A stretch of 64,000 nucleotides of DNA from assembly GCA_030063045.1 (NCBI GenBank), contig JAQSEB010000106.1, forward strand, positions 62,001 to 126,000, written 5' to 3'. This DNA comes from Pratylenchus scribneri (Eukaryota; Nematoda; Chromadorea; Rhabditida; Pratylenchidae). The translations under genes and the position numbers were made by a program. The notes under the pieces were generated by a model, which saw only the letters and a program-made list of their open reading frames with translations, was not told the origin of the DNA and searched no databases. Shown here piece after piece: positions 23,872 to 35,069 of this stretch; the first letter of the stretch is position 1; each line of letters starts with the position of its first letter.

Positions 23872-24247
23872 TAATAAACAAATTTTCTCTTTCTCACATA
23901 CACATTCCAATTCCATCATTATTGAGAGAGCAAGCAATTTGATTTGATCCGTCATATGAATGTTGATTAAAAATCCCTTTACCCAAAATCGCTACAAAGA
24001 AAAATGAGTCTGCCCACTATTTTTCTCTATACTTCGGTCTCTTTTCTCTTCTCTTCTCTGATCCTAACAAGCAAGCCATTTAAATTTAGAGATTTGGTTT
24101 AGTGATTTTAAGATAACATTTTCGATTTTTTAGTGTAAGGGCGGACAACGTAATATGGATGGGTTATGGCTTATGGGAAATGATTCATCATTAATCCAAG
24201 AGCCAAAAATTTTTCAATTTTTAAAAATTCACAGATTTACGAATAAA
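23872..24247. other. Upstream region of the membrane protein gene
   Basis: No gene seen. Open sequence upstream of 24248 continues in frame to an ATG at 24155, but the ATG at 24248 gives a proper signal peptide and is preferred. Confidence 0.4.
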
Positions 24248-27200
24248 ATGAAAACAATGGCTTTAATGATTAAATTTATTTTGCCACTCTCTTTGCTAAA
24301 TTTTTCCATAATTTTCGCCATCAAAATTGAATGCGGAAAACCAATAAAAGTTCCAAGCCCCAAATTTCCGGTGACCAAGGATCTTGGCACAAATTATGAA
24401 GTAAGAAAGAACAATTTACGATTAAAATAAATAAATTTATAAATTGGTTTAAGGTTACAATCCGTTCAACAAATTGGCTTAAGGCGAATGAAACTGCCAA
24501 ATTTGTCGAGCAAAACTTTGATGGAACATTGGTTGTGCGCAAATGGACTCGAAAAATGGAAACAATTTGGTACAATCGCAGCATTGTTTATGAAGGTTTC
24601 TAATTCTAGTTAATCTTAGATTTACTGGTCAAAAACAACTCAGATAATCTCAATCTTTTTGTTTATTTTGGCCTTATAATCTTCATTGTATTATTTTTAA
24701 AGAGTATAAAATGACGAATCAAATATTTTGGTCAAGTTGGTATAACTTAAATAAAACATGCCAACATTTAGAAGAAAGGAAATTTTAAAATTATTATCAA
24801 TTTTGCTAATCACATTTTCTGTTCTTTAAAAGACATCTTGAGATTGACTTGCTTGTTTATATATCAGCCAGCATTAACGAAAGTTAAAGCAAAAAAATTT
24901 AGTTAATCAAAAACCTTATGGACCAGAAGACCTTGAGATGGAACAAAACCTTAAATGCTCATTAGGGATTGGCAAAACTTTAAGATAACTAAAAACTTAA
25001 AATGGCACAAAAACCTTGTGCTCGGCCAAATCAAAAAATGGCCAAAAAACTTAAGGTGGCCTTAAAACTTAAAGATATTGCATCCAAAATCCAATTATAA
25101 TTTCACTATTTATATTTCCTAGATTATTACCGAATGCCGGACGCCCATCATTTGGTGCATAATCGAAGTTGCAGAGCACTGCCAAATGGCACCCAATTCA
25201 ACAATCCATTTGCCCTGTCCCGACAATTTCTTCAATCAATGGGAATGGCAGAGGAGAAGGCCTCATTCGGTGAATTACTCAACAAATTTGTGGCCTTCCC
25301 GGAATATAATGGAACCATCTACGATGTTGAGGAGAGTGTGATGGGCGTTGAGGTGGTCGGCTGGCGAGGATGTGTCCAAAATGTGTCAGGCCATGGGCTG
25401 AATCTTCAGGTTTTTTTACATTGGAAGTTTTAAGGTCGTAAAACTTAGATTTTTTGTAAATCTTAAGCCTTTTGCAAAGTTGTTTTAAAATTTTTTAAAA
25501 TAATTTTTATGAGTAAATTTAACAAAATTTTTCCATTGACATTTTTCAACATATTTAGAATAAATTAATTACTTTCTATTCATAGTTGAATGTTCGTTTT
25601 GCCGGCGATCACACTTCCCAGGAGCCCTATAACCCATATTGGAATAATCCATTGGTTTACACGGTGGATTTGGTTTTCTACGAAGGTTAAAAATTTTTAA
25701 ACAATTTTTAATTTAATATTTTTTCCATCTTTTTCCAATGGATCGGTCAAATCCATGTTTGATGAACTCTCATTGGACATTGTTACACTGGATCGAGTCC
25801 ATTTGGCTGATAGAGAATTTACTATTACGGTTAAATTTTTAAAATTACTTCAAGATGAAAAATTTTCCATAAAATGAAAAAGCCAAATTAGTTGCCTTTT
25901 CGGTTTAAAATGTAGATTTTTCTTCAATTTCATTTTCTACCAAATTTAGACTAGCAAAATTTTTTTTACTAAGTCCAAATAAAATTTGAAATATCAAAAA
26001 AATTTCATTAATTCTTCCTCAAATTTCAGCCCCCATCCGGCGTTTTTTGCCAGGGAATGCCCCCAACCTCTTTGCCCGTTCAATTTCCATTCCAATTTTT
26101 GGCACAAATTTCCACCACAAGAATGGAGGAGGCATCAAAGCATAGAACCAGACAAAATATGGTCAGAAAATTTAAGAACCCAAAATACAAAATATCAATT
26201 TTTTCTCTAAATTTAATATAAAATATTTTTCATTAAATTTCTCTTCAAATTTTCTCCTATTTTAGTATTTCTACGATGCCCAATCGCGAATTGTGGCCTA
26301 CAGTCCAGAAATATTCCCGCAAAAGCAATCAACGGAGCTAATTGAATTGGCGGAAGACAAAAAATGGCCAACAATTCGCCACATAATCCACGATTTTACA
26401 TACGGTAAAAATTATTTTTTGAATTTTAAATTAGTAAATTTGAACTTTTTGTAATTCAGAAACAAATAAAAAATTTAATTTTTCAAAAATTTTTAATGTT
26501 TCAAAAATTTTTTGCTTAATTTTTCAAAAAAAATTTTACTTAATTTTTTCCAAAAAATGTAATTTTTTCATTTTCCATCCAGCCAAAACATTTCATTTCA
26601 ATTCACCTCCTCTTTCCCTATTTTTCCCCAGGTTTTCAATACTTAATTGCCTCAAATGGAACTTGTCAGTCGATTGGTCCAATTGAGCCGAATTCACCGG
26701 ATGTGACCACCCTTCCCGATTCAACATTGGAAGATGAGGAGGACGATGGCCCTGGCCAAATACTTTTCATGCTTCATCCCGAGGAAACACTGATTTGGCA
26801 TGGACGAAGGCAGCGAATGGCCAAAAATGCATTCTATTACGCTGGAAAGGTGGGTATGAGGAAATTTCGATTATAATCTGGAAATCTATTTTCATCCGTG
26901 ATTCGAAAATTGTTTTTTCAAATGCAAAAATCTATTTTCGACTCTGCAATTTTATTTTAGCACAGACTCCATCCATATACCTTGTAATTTGTTTTAATAC
27001 CGCATGGGGAATTATTTTTCAACCCCCAAAAATTGGGAAAGTTGGGCTCTAATTCCTTAATTTATGGATAGTTTTGGAAAATTATAATAGATTTAGTAAA
27101 GTTTTAGGTCCACATAATCGATAGTGGTAAATTAAAAGAGGTTTTACTTTTACGGTAATTTATTTTAAGGAAAAAATAATAATTTTTAATGCAAGAATAT

Positions 27201-29785
27201 AGAATAGTGTTTTTTTGTTATCAAAATTCGGAAGGTTAATCCTTACCCTTAGGGCAGAGTTCTCATCTTATTGGATTTTAAAAAGGAAATAACATATTTT
27301 TCATGAGTGGCGAGTGGCCTTGGGGCCTTTATTTTTCAAATGGCATCTGCCCAAAGACCTAATTAAATTATTGGAAAGTAGACTTCAACTAGAGAAGCGG
27401 AGTAGGGAATTAATTGGAATAATCTAAAAATAAAAACCTAAATAAATACTAATTTTAATTCTAATAATCACTTATACCAAAAATAATTACATTTACCGCA
27501 TAAAGGTAAAATCTTCGGAAACGGACGAACCATTGGCCGTTTATTCCACAATTCGACCAAAGGAACGACAAAAATGGGCCAAACGAAATGAAGTAACAAA
27601 TGGAACTGCAAAAGAATTGGTGGAAATTCAACTTTCCCTCGATGAAAACGGCCATACAAAAAAATTCCACTCAATTTTGGCATTCAATGGGACCAATGAA
27701 GGGGAAGGAGGACTATTGGAATCACAACGAATTTTTATTATTGAAGAAAGGATGCCAGCGGATTTGGAGGGAATTGGATGGCGCAATTTACATTCCCTAA
27801 TTCGGCCTTGTATCAAATTGGAAAGGCCAACAAATGAAGTGAATGGAACAAGCAAAGGCAGCGATTTTTATGTGCAATTAGCTAATGGCGAGTTTCGGAA
27901 ATTCTATTTTTAATGGAGTTAAAAAGCCAAATTTCTTTGAACGTTAAATTAGTAAGTAAAAATTTTGATTCAAATTTTTTGTAGGAAAATATAACCAAAA
28001 TTTGTGCGAAAAAAATTTTAAATTTTTATCGAATAAAAATTTTATAAGTTACAAAAAAATTATTTTCTTCTAGTAAAAATTTTAAAGAATTAAAAAATGT
28101 AAATTTTCCATCTAATAAATATTATTCGAGATACAAAAAAATTAAATTTTAAATCATTTTAATTAAATTTTTTATTTGCAGTTACACTTTCCCAATTGGA
28201 TCAAACAATTGGCCGCGCTGAGGCGATGGGCGCCATTGCCCAAGCATTGGCCATTGCCGCCAATATTTCCCAGTTGCGCATTGTCGATTTGAAATTGAAG
28301 GAATTGGCAACTGGAACGGGAAATGGGAATGACAATATTTTGGTGGCACTTTTCTCAATTGGAAGACCGGTGGAGGGCATCAAGCCAGCAAAAACGGCAT
28401 ATTTGAAGGTGGTGGGGAAAATAATTGGGGGAAATATAAATGAGAAAAATTATTAAAATAAATTGCATTAATATTTTAAGTAAGTCGTTTTTAATTCAAA
28501 TTATTTGAATTAATTTTCTAATTATTAAAATTAATTCTTCATAATAATTTGTTAATTTTCACCCTCAGAAAGAAATTAGCGTGCAAGAGGCGGCCGCTGC
28601 ATTGAATTCTACAATTCGGGCAAATCAATTCAAAGTTAGAATTCCGATGGAACAGACGAAGAAGGATTGGGTTCGTTTTATTATTGCTAAATACTAAAAG
28701 CAAACTTTAATAAATAAAATAGTGCAAAACACAAAAAATCAGAATAAGGAAAAATACAAAATCAGAATAAGGAAAAATACAAAATCAGAATAGTGCAAAA
28801 ACACAAATAATCAGAATAGTGCACAAACACAAATAATCAGAATAGTGCAAAAACACAAATAATCAGAATAGTGCAAAAACACAAATAATCAGAATAGTGC
28901 AAAAACACAAATAATCAGAATAGGGCAAAAACACAAAAAATCAGAATAAGGAAAAATACAAAATCAGAATAGTGCAAAAACACAAATAATCAGAATAGTG
29001 CAAAAACACAAATAATCAGAATAGGGCAAAAACACAAATAATCAGAATAGTGCAAAAACACAAATAATCAGAATAGTGCAAAAACACAAATAATCAGAAT
29101 AGTGCAAAAACACAAATAATCAGAATAATGCAAAAACACAAATAATCAGAATAGTACAAAAACACAAATAATCAGAATAGTGCAAAAACACAAATAATCA
29201 GAATAGGGCAAAAACACAAATAATCAGAATAGGGCAAAAACACAAATAATCAGAATAGGGCAAAAACACAAATAATCAGAATAGTGCAAAAACACAAATA
29301 ATCAGAATAGGGCAAAAACACAAATAATCAGAATAGTGCAAAAACACAAATAATCAGAATAGTGCAAAAACACAAATAATCAGAATAGTGCAAAAACACA
29401 AATAATCAGAATAGTACAAAAACACAAATAATCAGAATAGTGCAAAAACACAAATAATCAGAATAGGGCAAAAACACAAATAATCAGAATAGTGCAAAAA
29501 CACAAATAATCAGAATAGGGCAAATACAAAATCATTTTAATGCAACTTCTCATTCCATCCATTCAGAATATTTCCGGCTCAATGTTTGGCACACAATCCA
29601 GCCTATTCCCAAGTTGGCCACCTGCCCCAATTCCTACTCCTTCACCCAAACCATCGCCACCAAGCTTTGTTGGCTATTCCGGCTCAGCTCTGGCAATTTG
29701 CTCCATTTTTGCTTTCGTCCTCGGCGCCGCACTCTCCATTGGAGGCTACATTTTCTACCAAAAAAGGCAACACATTCGTGGCTAG
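24248..29785 (+). CDS. Large type I membrane protein, LolA-like ectodomain suspected
   Basis: Twelve exons give a 719-residue frame: 24248-24400, 24454-24595, 25123-25409, 25586-25685, 25741-25829, 26030-26161, 26266-26404, 26632-26849, 27506-27857, 28182-28408, 28569-28670 and 29567-29785. It opens with a signal peptide (LPLSLLNFSIIFAIKIECG) and ends with a Pro-rich stalk, one transmembrane helix (ALAICSIFAFVLGAALSIGGY) and a short basic tail. The ectodomain has paired Cys and many N-glycosylation sites (NGTQ, NGTI, NGTC). Segments such as YFYDAQSRIVAYS, IIHDFTYGFQYLIASNGTC and LFMLHPEETLIWHGRRQ resemble animal ectodomains annotated as LolA-like, but I am unsure. Two odd junctions: the acceptor before 25741 ends in ATG instead of AG, and intron 9 uses a GC donor at 27858. 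Function unknown; cell-surface or secretory location is likely. Confidence 0.75.
28735..29530. repeat. 26-bp minisatellite in the last intron of the membrane protein gene
   Basis: About 30 units of a 26-bp repeat with core AATCAGAATAGTGCAAAAAC, with variants GGGC for GTGC and shorter units near the left edge. It fills most of the 29-kb-region intron 28671-29566 and ends 36 bp before the acceptor of the last exon. Confidence 0.95.
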
Positions 29786-30604
29786 GCATATCAAGTTTTT
29801 GAGTGATGAAGAATTGAAGATGAGTTGAAGATTCGGAAAATATTTATTTATTTTATTCTATTATTATTGGCCTAGAAAATGCTTAAAATCCTAAAATTTG
29901 TATAATATTCGGACCCATTAAAATAATTGTTTTCAATTTTCATTTAATTGTTAATTCATTTAAAATTTGAAAATAAATTCCATTTTCGATTATTTTATCC
30001 TTTGATACATTCCCTGTCTTTTTTGCTGGATTTAATAATATGCATATGATTTTCTGAGTCAGTTAAGGAATGAAAACGAAAATTGCTAATGATCGCCTGA
30101 AGAGGGATGTCTGAAACATTCAAGTAATTAAATTTTTTTATTAGGCAATGAATAAGGATTTGTGAATGGACGAAATGAAGGGATGGAATTGGCATGGGTT
30201 TTCCGCTGGGATTCATAATGGAATAGACTTGTTTTTTCTCGTGGATTGTCGGAAGCAAATGCAGGAAGAAGAGGCCTTCATGGCAAATTAATGCCTCAAC
30301 AGAAAACGCGAAAGAAAATTATCCAATATGCGACGTCAATTTGCTGGAATTCATCTACTAGAATTTTTAATGAATGCCTAAGAGCATATCTGCGAATTCA
30401 ATTTGGGGAAAATTACTGAGGGGAAGAGTGAATGGAATAGGAAAGATGGTTCTTGGCTCAGATTTTCTTCTCTCGATTGATAATCTAGATTTATTGAATT
30501 GCTTAAGATTTAGTTTGGTCGGTCAAAAACCATTTTTTTCTATGTGATTTAATTATTAATTTATGTTTATTTATTGAGGTAATTTATTCATAATAAATTT
30601 AAGT
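29786..30604. other. Intergenic region
   Basis: 3' flank of the membrane protein gene with AT-rich sequence. No supported gene, RNA or bounded element seen. Confidence 0.4.
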
Positions 30605-30822
30605 TCATTGATAATATAGTTCAAAGTTGAATCCATCATTTATCTCATAATCCAACAGAGTAATGTGATCCTTGTAGATTGTGTTCCATTTTTTGAGAGC
30701 GATCTTCTCCTATCTAAAATAAATTCATTTTCAAATTAACAACATTAATATATACACTTAACTTGTGCCTGTCTGAGCCGCTATGAGTTTCTTGACATCT
30801 CCAATGGTATCAGTAGGGTTAC
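30605..30822 (-). pseudogene. Ubiquitin-like UBL5/Hub1 fragment
   Basis: Two exons on the minus strand, 30822-30763 (NPTDTIGDVKKLIAAQTGT) and about 30713-30605 ([20 protein letters not shown], ending FELYYQ then stop), match UBL5, a highly conserved ubiquitin-like protein that binds spliceosome components. The C-terminal Tyr-Tyr in place of the ubiquitin Gly-Gly is diagnostic. The first exon with the MIEV start is not found upstream, and the two exons do not join in frame: the donor leaves phase 1 while the acceptor side needs another phase. A BEL/Pao element lies 194 bp upstream. Either a 5'-truncated pseudogene or a gene with local sequence errors and a distant first exon. Confidence 0.7.
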
Positions 30823-31015
30823 CTAAAATAATAAAGGTATTCCAAAATTGCATCAATGCCATGGGCTTAGTCAGAAACATCAGTTTTTAAGTGAAAATCC
30901 TAAATTATTGTTGGCCACAAATCTCATGTAATAAAATTTATAAAAATTTACTAAGATTTTGAAGGAAATTTCAAGGCCAAAATTTTTTAAATTTTTATTT
31001 GCAATTTAAGGGTCC

Positions 31016-31569
31016 TGTTGGAAATGAGCGAAAATTGATGAATTTTGATAATTTTTTGATATTTTTATTCATATTTTAATTTCCATATTTATTTATTTTA
31101 TTTCCATAATTTTCGCCCATTTCAATGTTCATTGATCATATTTTCATTTCTATTTGCTGATCGAAGCATAAAGGGGCGGAATTGGCCACCTTTCTCAGGA
31201 TGAATATCCGCCGTTTGCGGCGATGAGAATTTCCGCCGTTTGTGGCGATGAAGAATGATGATAAGGAGTTTGTTCCTCCTCCGTGTTCATTCTTCATTCA
31301 CTTCACTTTCACTTCACTTAAATTCAACAAACCAACCAAAATGCTTTAACGTTGTTCGTCAACAATTTTATTTTCATCACCAATTTCTATTATTTTGTTC
31401 ATCACACATTTTCAATTGCATTCACACATTTCAATTGCATTTTCACACATTTCAATTGCATTTCAATAAATTTGCTCATCATTTATTTTGTGTACAATTT
31501 CGAGGGAATTTGGGATTGGAACGAATTGGGACCCACTAATTGGAAACCAGCTTTTTCTTGTTTTCGACA
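31016..31569 (+). repeat. 5' LTR of the BEL/Pao-like element
   Basis: 554 bp, same as 34511-35064. It contains two CCGCCGTTTG(C/T)GGCGATGA copies and a triple ACACATTTCAATTGCATT array. Confidence 0.9.
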
Positions 31570-31571
31570 AG

Positions 31572-31589
31572 TGGCGACTCGGACCGGAA
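31572..31589 (+). other. Primer binding site candidate, BEL/Pao-like element
   Basis: TGGCGACTCGG and following bases start 2 bp after the LTR and begin with TGG, complementary to a tRNA CCA end. The tRNA is not assigned. Confidence 0.5.
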
Positions 31590-31858
31590 CCTTTGGCTGG
31601 AAAAAGTGGGTTTATTTTTTTGAATTTTTTTTAAAATAAAGTGGGAGGATCCTTAGTTTGTTAAGGACCAAATTAACGTTGTGTGAACGATAAAAAATTT
31701 TGAAAATCCTTAGTTTGCTAAGTAATAAATCAAAATCCTTAGTTCGAAAAGGTCAATTTTCTTTGTTGGATAAAGAATAAATTTCTAAATTTTAGTTTGA
31801 TTAAAGTCAAAATTCTTAGTTTGTTAAGAAATATTTTGGGATTTTTAATGATTCAGTG

Positions 31859-34522
31859 ATGAGTTCACCGAGCAAATTAATCATTCAGGGGTGTGCTATT
31901 AATGCAAACGCCTTGTTAGCCAAGGCTCTACCCGAACCCCCTGGGCCAACATCAACCCAGAATCAAATAAATCGTCAATATTTTCGCGCCAAACAGCTTT
32001 GCAATGAACTAATTGCGTTAGAGCAAAGAATCTTGGATGCATTCTGGCAAGCAAATGAATTTGTGAGAAAGACGATAGTACCGCAAAGGGAACAAATTCA
32101 AAATTCGTTCGAAGAATGGATCAACCAATTAAGAATTCCAGAACTTTTGGAATCTTTGAAAGATAAAATCACTGTTTGGGGAAAAAGGATTAAAATTTTG
32201 GAATCAAAAATGGATAATGACGCTTTGGCTTTGTTTGAAAAGCTTGAATCAGATGAAAAGGCTAAGAAAAAGACCAAAATTAGACTTCGGACTTTTTCAG
32301 GGTCACGGGAAGATTGGATTCCATTTTGGGAAACTTTTGATGCGTTAGTGCATCAAAATAATTCGTTAACCAATTTGGAAAAGTTTGAACTGTTAGAAAG
32401 AAACTTTGAAGATTCAGCCCAACCTCTTTTAGAATGGGTAGGGAGAACAGAAGAAGAATATGACATAGCTATCGATTTCCTTCTAAAAATGTTCGAAAAT
32501 GAAGGAAGATGGTTCAAAACTTTAGATCCAAAAAATTTTGGTTTGACCAATATTGATTCAAAATTCAATTTGCAAAAGGCTAATGATAATTTTGAACCAT
32601 GCAGTTTGGTGCTAAACGTTTCAAAAATTAAATTGTCAGTGAATCAGACCATCAAAATTGATGAAAAGAAACAATTACAGGGTCAAAAAAGCGTGGATAT
32701 TCAGCCTAATCAAAATTTTAAAGAACAAAATAATCACAATTCTATTTCGATTAGAAGGGGCATTCTAATTCAAAAACAAAATTTAAAGCCAAGTTCATCA
32801 ATTCTCGTTAGAGAGAAAGCTTCGTTCAGTGGATTAAAATATAGACTGCGCAAATACTTTAAAGCAAAACAATTAGTCGTTAGTGGCTCAATTAGAAAAT
32901 CGGCAAAAGAAATAAATAAAGCGGAATCAGTTCACCAAAATCAGCAGCTGTTTGGATATCAAGTGCAAAATTTCATCGAACCGCAGAACAAATGCAATGC
33001 TTTGGTTGCCAATTTGCATGTCATAGAACCAAAGGAAATTGTGCAATTAGCTGATGATAAAGGTTTGAAAAATGCAAAATTAAACATGAAATATCCCGTT
33101 AGTGGGACATTTGGAATAAAATTAATGAACGTTAATGATGGAAAAAGAGAAACGAATGTTTCATACAAATCTGTCATTAAAGAAGCACAATTGCCAATCA
33201 AATTGTCCAGTTTGATGGATGAGAATATTAAATTCCCAAATAAATTTCTGAGAAAAACTGCGTTAGTGCAGGACAAGCCTAAAGAGATTGGAATATTTCG
33301 CAAATTCATTAAAGAAAAGTTAGCAAATTCCGTTTGCGGATTAAATAAGAAAATAGATAGTTCTTTTAGTGAGGGAAATACTGAAAGAAATAATGAATTT
33401 GAAAAGAGTCTGAATTACAGAAGCGAGTTTGTATCGAAATCAAACCCGTTTTCTTTATGTTTAAATAAAGCGTTAGGGCTGATGGGTAAATTAAGTACAA
33501 AATCAAATAAAAACATGAAAAATGAGTTCGATTATCATCATACAACTTCACTTAATAATAGTGAATTCATTCTAAAAAGGATTAAGGGCAATCAATTATT
33601 TAAGAATTGGGTTCGGCCAAATACATTTAAAATTTGGAAAAGATTGAAATATCCAAAAATTAGGCAAATTCATGCACGTTTGAGTGCAAAGGATTCAGCA
33701 ACTTTGAATGTAGAATTGGTAAAGGAGGCCATAACATTGGAAGCAATTGATCAAAATTGTGAACCAGTGAACGAAGAGAATAAACCAAGTTTTTTATTGG
33801 CCAATTGGAAAAAATTGAAAAAGTCGACCATTTTGGAACAAAATTTGTTCGTTCGTGAACAATTTTTATTTTTGTATAATTGGATTTGTCCATACACCTA
33901 TAAATATTGGTCAAAATCAGATAAAATGACTAAATTGGGGTTAGTCCTGAATGAATTTTACGAAATTGAAATAAAGAAAGAAAGATTTTCAGAAATAATT
34001 TGCATGAATAAATCAAGTTTGATTGAACCATTTTCAAAAATTGGGCTAGAACCATTCAAAATAGAGGCATCCAATCGTCAAAAAATAAAAATTAATTCAT
34101 TAAAAGAATATTATTCAAGCTTAATTAAATTAAGTGGGGAGGTATTCTATGGAATGAATGTCGAAATCAAAAAACAAAAATTTGATTCTATAAAAGCGTT
34201 TGTGCTTCAGTTTTTTGTTCAAAAACAATTCAAATTGTTCGATTTTTTGAAATATAATTTGTTAGTAAAAATGTACCCGTTTGATGGGAAACTAATTTTG
34301 TTTGTTGAACAGAAGCCGTTAGAAAGGCAAACTAAATATTCAACATTATTATTGGTTGAACAGTTTGTTGTTCAGCGACTAATTTCAGATTGTGATCATC
34401 CAATGGCTCTCTCTTCTCAATGGTATCAACAATGTGCAGGAATGAATGCCAACAATGTGCCAAATGGCCATGTCCAAAATGTGCCGAATGGAAATGTTTC
34501 AAATGGGGAGTGTTGGAAATGA
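31859..34522 (+). CDS. Gag-type protein of the BEL/Pao-like element
   Basis: One uninterrupted frame of 887 residues from ATG 31859. Residues about 130-225 carry the BEL/Pao gag signature region (DUF1759 type): RLRTFSGSREDWIPFWETFD, then FELLERNFEDSAQPLLEWV and YDIAIDFLLKMF. Before it is a helical N terminus. After it come about 650 residues rich in Lys, Asn, Ser and Ile with no zinc knuckle, protease or reverse transcriptase motif that I can see, and an Asn/Gly-rich tail (NVPNGHVQNVPNGNVSNG). The stop codon and the last three residues lie inside the 3' LTR. Gag should form the particle that packages element RNA. The role of the long tail is unknown; it may be frame-kept remains of pol or a new domain. 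Confidence 0.75.
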   Translation: MSSPSKLIIQGCAINANALLAKALPEPPGPTSTQNQINRQYFRAKQLCNELIALEQRILDAFWQANEFVRKTIVPQREQIQNSFEEWINQLRIPELLESLKDKITVWGKRIKILESKMDNDALALFEKLESDEKAKKKTKIRLRTFSGSREDWIPFWETFDALVHQNNSLTNLEKFELLERNFEDSAQPLLEWVGRTEEEYDIAIDFLLKMFENEGRWFKTLDPKNFGLTNIDSKFNLQKANDNFEPCSLVLNVSKIKLSVNQTIKIDEKKQLQGQKSVDIQPNQNFKEQNNHNSISIRRGILIQKQNLKPSSSILVREKASFSGLKYRLRKYFKAKQLVVSGSIRKSAKEINKAESVHQNQQLFGYQVQNFIEPQNKCNALVANLHVIEPKEIVQLADDKGLKNAKLNMKYPVSGTFGIKLMNVNDGKRETNVSYKSVIKEAQLPIKLSSLMDENIKFPNKFLRKTALVQDKPKEIGIFRKFIKEKLANSVCGLNKKIDSSFSEGNTERNNEFEKSLNYRSEFVSKSNPFSLCLNKALGLMGKLSTKSNKNMKNEFDYHHTTSLNNSEFILKRIKGNQLFKNWVRPNTFKIWKRLKYPKIRQIHARLSAKDSATLNVELVKEAITLEAIDQNCEPVNEENKPSFLLANWKKLKKSTILEQNLFVREQFLFLYNWICPYTYKYWSKSDKMTKLGLVLNEFYEIEIKKERFSEIICMNKSSLIEPFSKIGLEPFKIEASNRQKIKINSLKEYYSSLIKLSGEVFYGMNVEIKKQKFDSIKAFVLQFFVQKQFKLFDFLKYNLLVKMYPFDGKLILFVEQKPLERQTKYSTLLLVEQFVVQRLISDCDHPMALSSQWYQQCAGMNANNVPNGHVQNVPNGNVSNGECWK
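34501..34510 (+). other. Polypurine tract of the BEL/Pao-like element
   Basis: AAATGGGGAG directly before the 3' LTR, the expected place for plus-strand priming. It overlaps the end of the gag frame. Confidence 0.6.
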
Positions 34523-35064
34523 GCGAAAATTGATGAATTTTGATAATTTTTTGATATTTTTATTCATATTTTAATTTCCATATTTATTTATTTTATTTCC
34601 ATAATTTTCGCCCATTTCAATGTTCATTGATCATATTTTCATTTCTATTTGCTGATCGAAGCATAAAGGGGCGGAATTGGCCACCTTTCTCAGGATGAAT
34701 ATCCGCCGTTTGCGGCGATGAGAATTTCCGCCGTTTGTGGCGATGAAGAATGATGATAAGGAGTTTGTTCCTCCTCCGTGTTCATTCTTCATTCACTTCA
34801 CTTTCACTTCACTTAAATTCAACAAACCAACCAAAATGCTTTAACGTTGTTCGTCAACAATTTTATTTTCATCACCAATTTCTATTATTTTGTTCATCAC
34901 ACATTTTCAATTGCATTCACACATTTCAATTGCATTTTCACACATTTCAATTGCATTTCAATAAATTTGCTCATCATTTATTTTGTGTACAATTTCGAGG
35001 GAATTTGGGATTGGAACGAATTGGGACCCACTAATTGGAAACCAGCTTTTTCTTGTTTTCGACA
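34511..35064 (+). repeat. 3' LTR of the BEL/Pao-like element
   Basis: 554 bp, matches 31016-31569 with no difference noticed. Confidence 0.9.
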
Positions 35065-35069
35065 GGTCC

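Larger units (their letters stand above)
31016..35064 (+). mobile_element. BEL/Pao-like LTR element with gag-type frame only
   Basis: A 4049-bp element with two 554-bp LTRs (31016-31569, 34511-35064) that begin TGTTGGAAATG and end TTTTCGACA, with no difference seen between them. It is flanked by a 5-bp duplication GGTCC (31011-31015, 35065-35069). A primer-site-like TGGCGACTCGG starts 2 bp after the left LTR and a purine tract AAATGGGGAG abuts the right LTR. Inside is one 888-codon frame with a BEL/Pao gag region and no protease, reverse transcriptase or integrase. Identical LTRs and an intact frame imply recent insertion by machinery supplied elsewhere. Confidence 0.88.

Noticed and set aside
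28735..29530. Possible CRISPR-like array
   Set aside because: Units are contiguous without unique spacers, in an intron of a eukaryotic gene; it is a minisatellite.
31255..31639. Open frames of 94-95 codons in the BEL/Pao LTRs
   Set aside because: Low-complexity His/Phe-rich translations of LTR sequence with no domain, and the second frame is lost at the LTR edge.
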